Assembly (NCBI RefSeq): GCF_012844455.2 | Contig: NZ_JABBCQ020000009.1 | Location: 1 to 64,000, forward strand | Direction: 5' to 3' | DNA length: 64,000 bases | From: Comamonas suwonensis | GTDB lineage: Bacteria > Pseudomonadota > Gammaproteobacteria > Burkholderiales > Burkholderiaceae_C | Shown: in pieces, positions 62,781 through 64,000 of the stretch | Layout of the letters: each line of letters opens with the position of its first letter | Position numbering within the stretch: position 1 is the stretch's first letter | Notes under the pieces: generated by a model | Seen by the model: the letters and a program-made list of their open reading frames with translations, nothing else | What the model was told of the DNA's origin: nothing | Database searches by the model: none | Translations under genes and position numbers: made by a program

Positions 62781-64000
62781 ATGACTGCTACTGACAATCG
62801 TAAGGTGGTTGAAGGCGTTCAAAAGATGACCCCTTCTGAAGCCTTCGTGGAGACCTGTGTCGCCAATGGCGTCAGCGAGATGTTCGGCATCATGGGCTCG
62901 GCCTTCATGGATGCCATGGACATCTTTGCTCCTGCGGGCATTCGCCTGATCCCCGTGGTGCACGAGCAAGGTGCGGCCCACATGGCCGACGGATATGCCC
63001 GCGTCTCCGGTCGCCATGGCGTGGTGATCGGCCAGAACGGCCCCGGCATCAGCAACTGCGTTACCGGCATTGCCGCAGCGTTCTGGGCGCACAGCCCGGT
63101 CGTAATCGTGACCCCCGAAACCGGCACCATGGGCATGGGTCTGGGCGGCTTCCAGGAAGCCAATCAGCTGCCCATGTTCCAAGAGTTCACCAAGTACCAA
63201 GGACATGTTTGCAACCCCAAGCGCATGGCCGAGTTCACGGGCCGCGTGTTTGACCGTGCCATGTCCGAAATGGGCCCCACCCAGCTGAACATTCCCCGTG
63301 ACTATTTCTACGGTGAAATCGAGTGTGAGATTCCCAAGCCCATGCGCGTGGACCGAGGCCATGGCGGCGAGAAAAGCCTGCAGGCCGCAGTGGAACTGCT
63401 CAAGACCGCCAAATTCCCCGTGATCCTGGCCGGTGGCGGCGTGGTGATGGGCGATGCCGTGCAAGAAGCGCAGCAACTGGCCGAACGCCTGGGCGCTCCC
63501 GTGGCCACCGGTTATCTGCGCAACGACGCCTTCCCCGCCAAGCACCCGCTGTGGGCTGGCCCTCTGGGCTACCAGGGCTCCAAGGCCGCCATGAAGCTGA
63601 TCGCCCAGGCCGATGTGGTGATCGCACTGGGCTCTCGCATGGGTCCCTTCGGTACCCTGCCCCAGCACGGAATGGACTACTGGCCCAAGACAGCCAAGAT
63701 CATTCAGGTCGAAGCCGATCACACCAACCTGGGGCTGGTCAAGAAGATCTCCGTGGGCATCAACGGCGACGCCAAGGCCGTGGCCGCCGAGCTGGTCAAG
63801 CGTCTGGCAGATGTGAAGCTGGACTGCGATGCCACTAAGGCCTCCCGCGCCGACACCGTGGCCACCGAAAAAGCCGCCTGGGAAAAAGAGTTGGACGAGT
63901 GGACGCACGAACGCGACCCCTATAGCCTGGACATGATCGAAGAGGCCAAGGGCGAGCGCACCCCAACCGGCGGCACCTATCTGCACCCTCGCCAAGTTCT
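62781..64000 (+). CDS. xsc: Sulfoacetaldehyde acetyltransferase, 5' part
   Basis: TPP-dependent desulfonation: sulfoacetaldehyde plus phosphate gives acetyl phosphate and sulfite. 406 codons are visible and the frame stays open at the window edge; the family is about 590-600 aa, so roughly two thirds is present. ATG 62781 has AAAGGA upstream. TPP glutamate E62 in VHEQGAAHMADGYAR, plus GQNGPGISN, GLGGFQEANQLPMF and TQLNIPRDYFYGE are Xsc hallmarks. Adjacent pta would be expected just outside the window. Confidence 0.93.
   Translation, partial: MTATDNRKVVEGVQKMTPSEAFVETCVANGVSEMFGIMGSAFMDAMDIFAPAGIRLIPVVHEQGAAHMADGYARVSGRHGVVIGQNGPGISNCVTGIAAAFWAHSPVVIVTPETGTMGMGLGGFQEANQLPMFQEFTKYQGHVCNPKRMAEFTGRVFDRAMSEMGPTQLNIPRDYFYGEIECEIPKPMRVDRGHGGEKSLQAAVELLKTAKFPVILAGGGVVMGDAVQEAQQLAERLGAPVATGYLRNDAFPAKHPLWAGPLGYQGSKAAMKLIAQADVVIALGSRMGPFGTLPQHGMDYWPKTAKIIQVEADHTNLGLVKKISVGINGDAKAVAAELVKRLADVKLDCDATKASRADTVATEKAAWEKELDEWTHERDPYSLDMIEEAKGERTPTGGTYLHPRQV

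Noticed and set aside
62766-63995. 409-codon minus-strand frame opposite xsc
   Set aside because: It is the mirror of the xsc reading frame, which has full Xsc motifs.
1-64000. CRISPR array, insertion sequence or prophage
   Set aside because: No regularly spaced repeats, transposase or phage genes are recognisable in the window.

Overview
The window looks like chromosome of a Comamonas-type betaproteobacterium (Comamonadaceae). The evidence is high-GC coding DNA with AT-rich intergenic hairpins, the betaproteobacterial order yicC-gmk-rpoZ-spoT-greB, three orphan Bug-type solute receptors, and catabolic operons for organic acids and sulfonates. The family-level assignment is inferred from gene content and order, not from a database search.

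Layout: (1) 171-8572, minus strand: a six-gene acyl-CoA degradation operon (FadJ-like multienzyme, thiolase, two acyl-CoA dehydrogenases, class III CoA-transferase, Bug receptor). It resembles a dicarboxylate (Pim-type) beta-oxidation set and is divergent from a LysR regulator. (2) 9652-14641: an AraC regulator, a TauD/TfdA dioxygenase, a BKACE-type beta-keto acid cleavage enzyme, a VOC-fold protein and a possibly decayed membrane ORF. (3) 15069-20515: a molybdenum hydroxylase (Fe-S small subunit, Mo large subunit, triheme cytochrome c) with its XdhC maturation factor, then an exported DNA/RNA nuclease. (4) 21770-31372: a LysR-controlled sugar-acid operon (Bug, UxaA dehydratase, aldehyde dehydrogenase, Bug, 2-hydroxyacid dehydrogenase, HpaI-type aldolase, GlcD-type FAD dehydrogenase). 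(5) 31486-36860: a large unknown EF-hand-like membrane protein and a GntR-BdhA-FahA cluster. (6) 36960-49625: mainly housekeeping genes: SPOR protein, I78 inhibitor lipoprotein, hemW, rdgB, a Ser/Thr phosphatase-kinase pair, yicC, gmk, rpoZ, spoT, mltB, greB and two identical tRNA-Arg(ACG) genes. (7) 49926-64000: a taurine/sulfonate island.

In the taurine island, a MocR-type regulator (TauR-like) lies near a SnoaL-fold protein and a FAD oxidoreductase. I read these as the two subunits of taurine dehydrogenase (TauX, TauY), encoded divergently. A TauABC importer follows. The right edge carries the first 406 codons of xsc (sulfoacetaldehyde acetyltransferase). Together they would import taurine, oxidise it to sulfoacetaldehyde and release sulfite plus acetyl phosphate. 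Two copies of a 33-bp element with direct repeats 23 bp apart lie upstream of tauX and tauA and match the TauR box I recall from Rhodobacter.

The most unusual feature is a tightly overlapping operon, iclR-cobS-like-cobT-like, divergent from xsc. A MoxR-type AAA+ ATPase and its VWA partner, normally parts of cobaltochelatase, are translationally coupled to a regulator of sulfonate metabolism with no cobalamin gene in the window. They may be a dedicated maturation or activation pair for a sulfonate enzyme.
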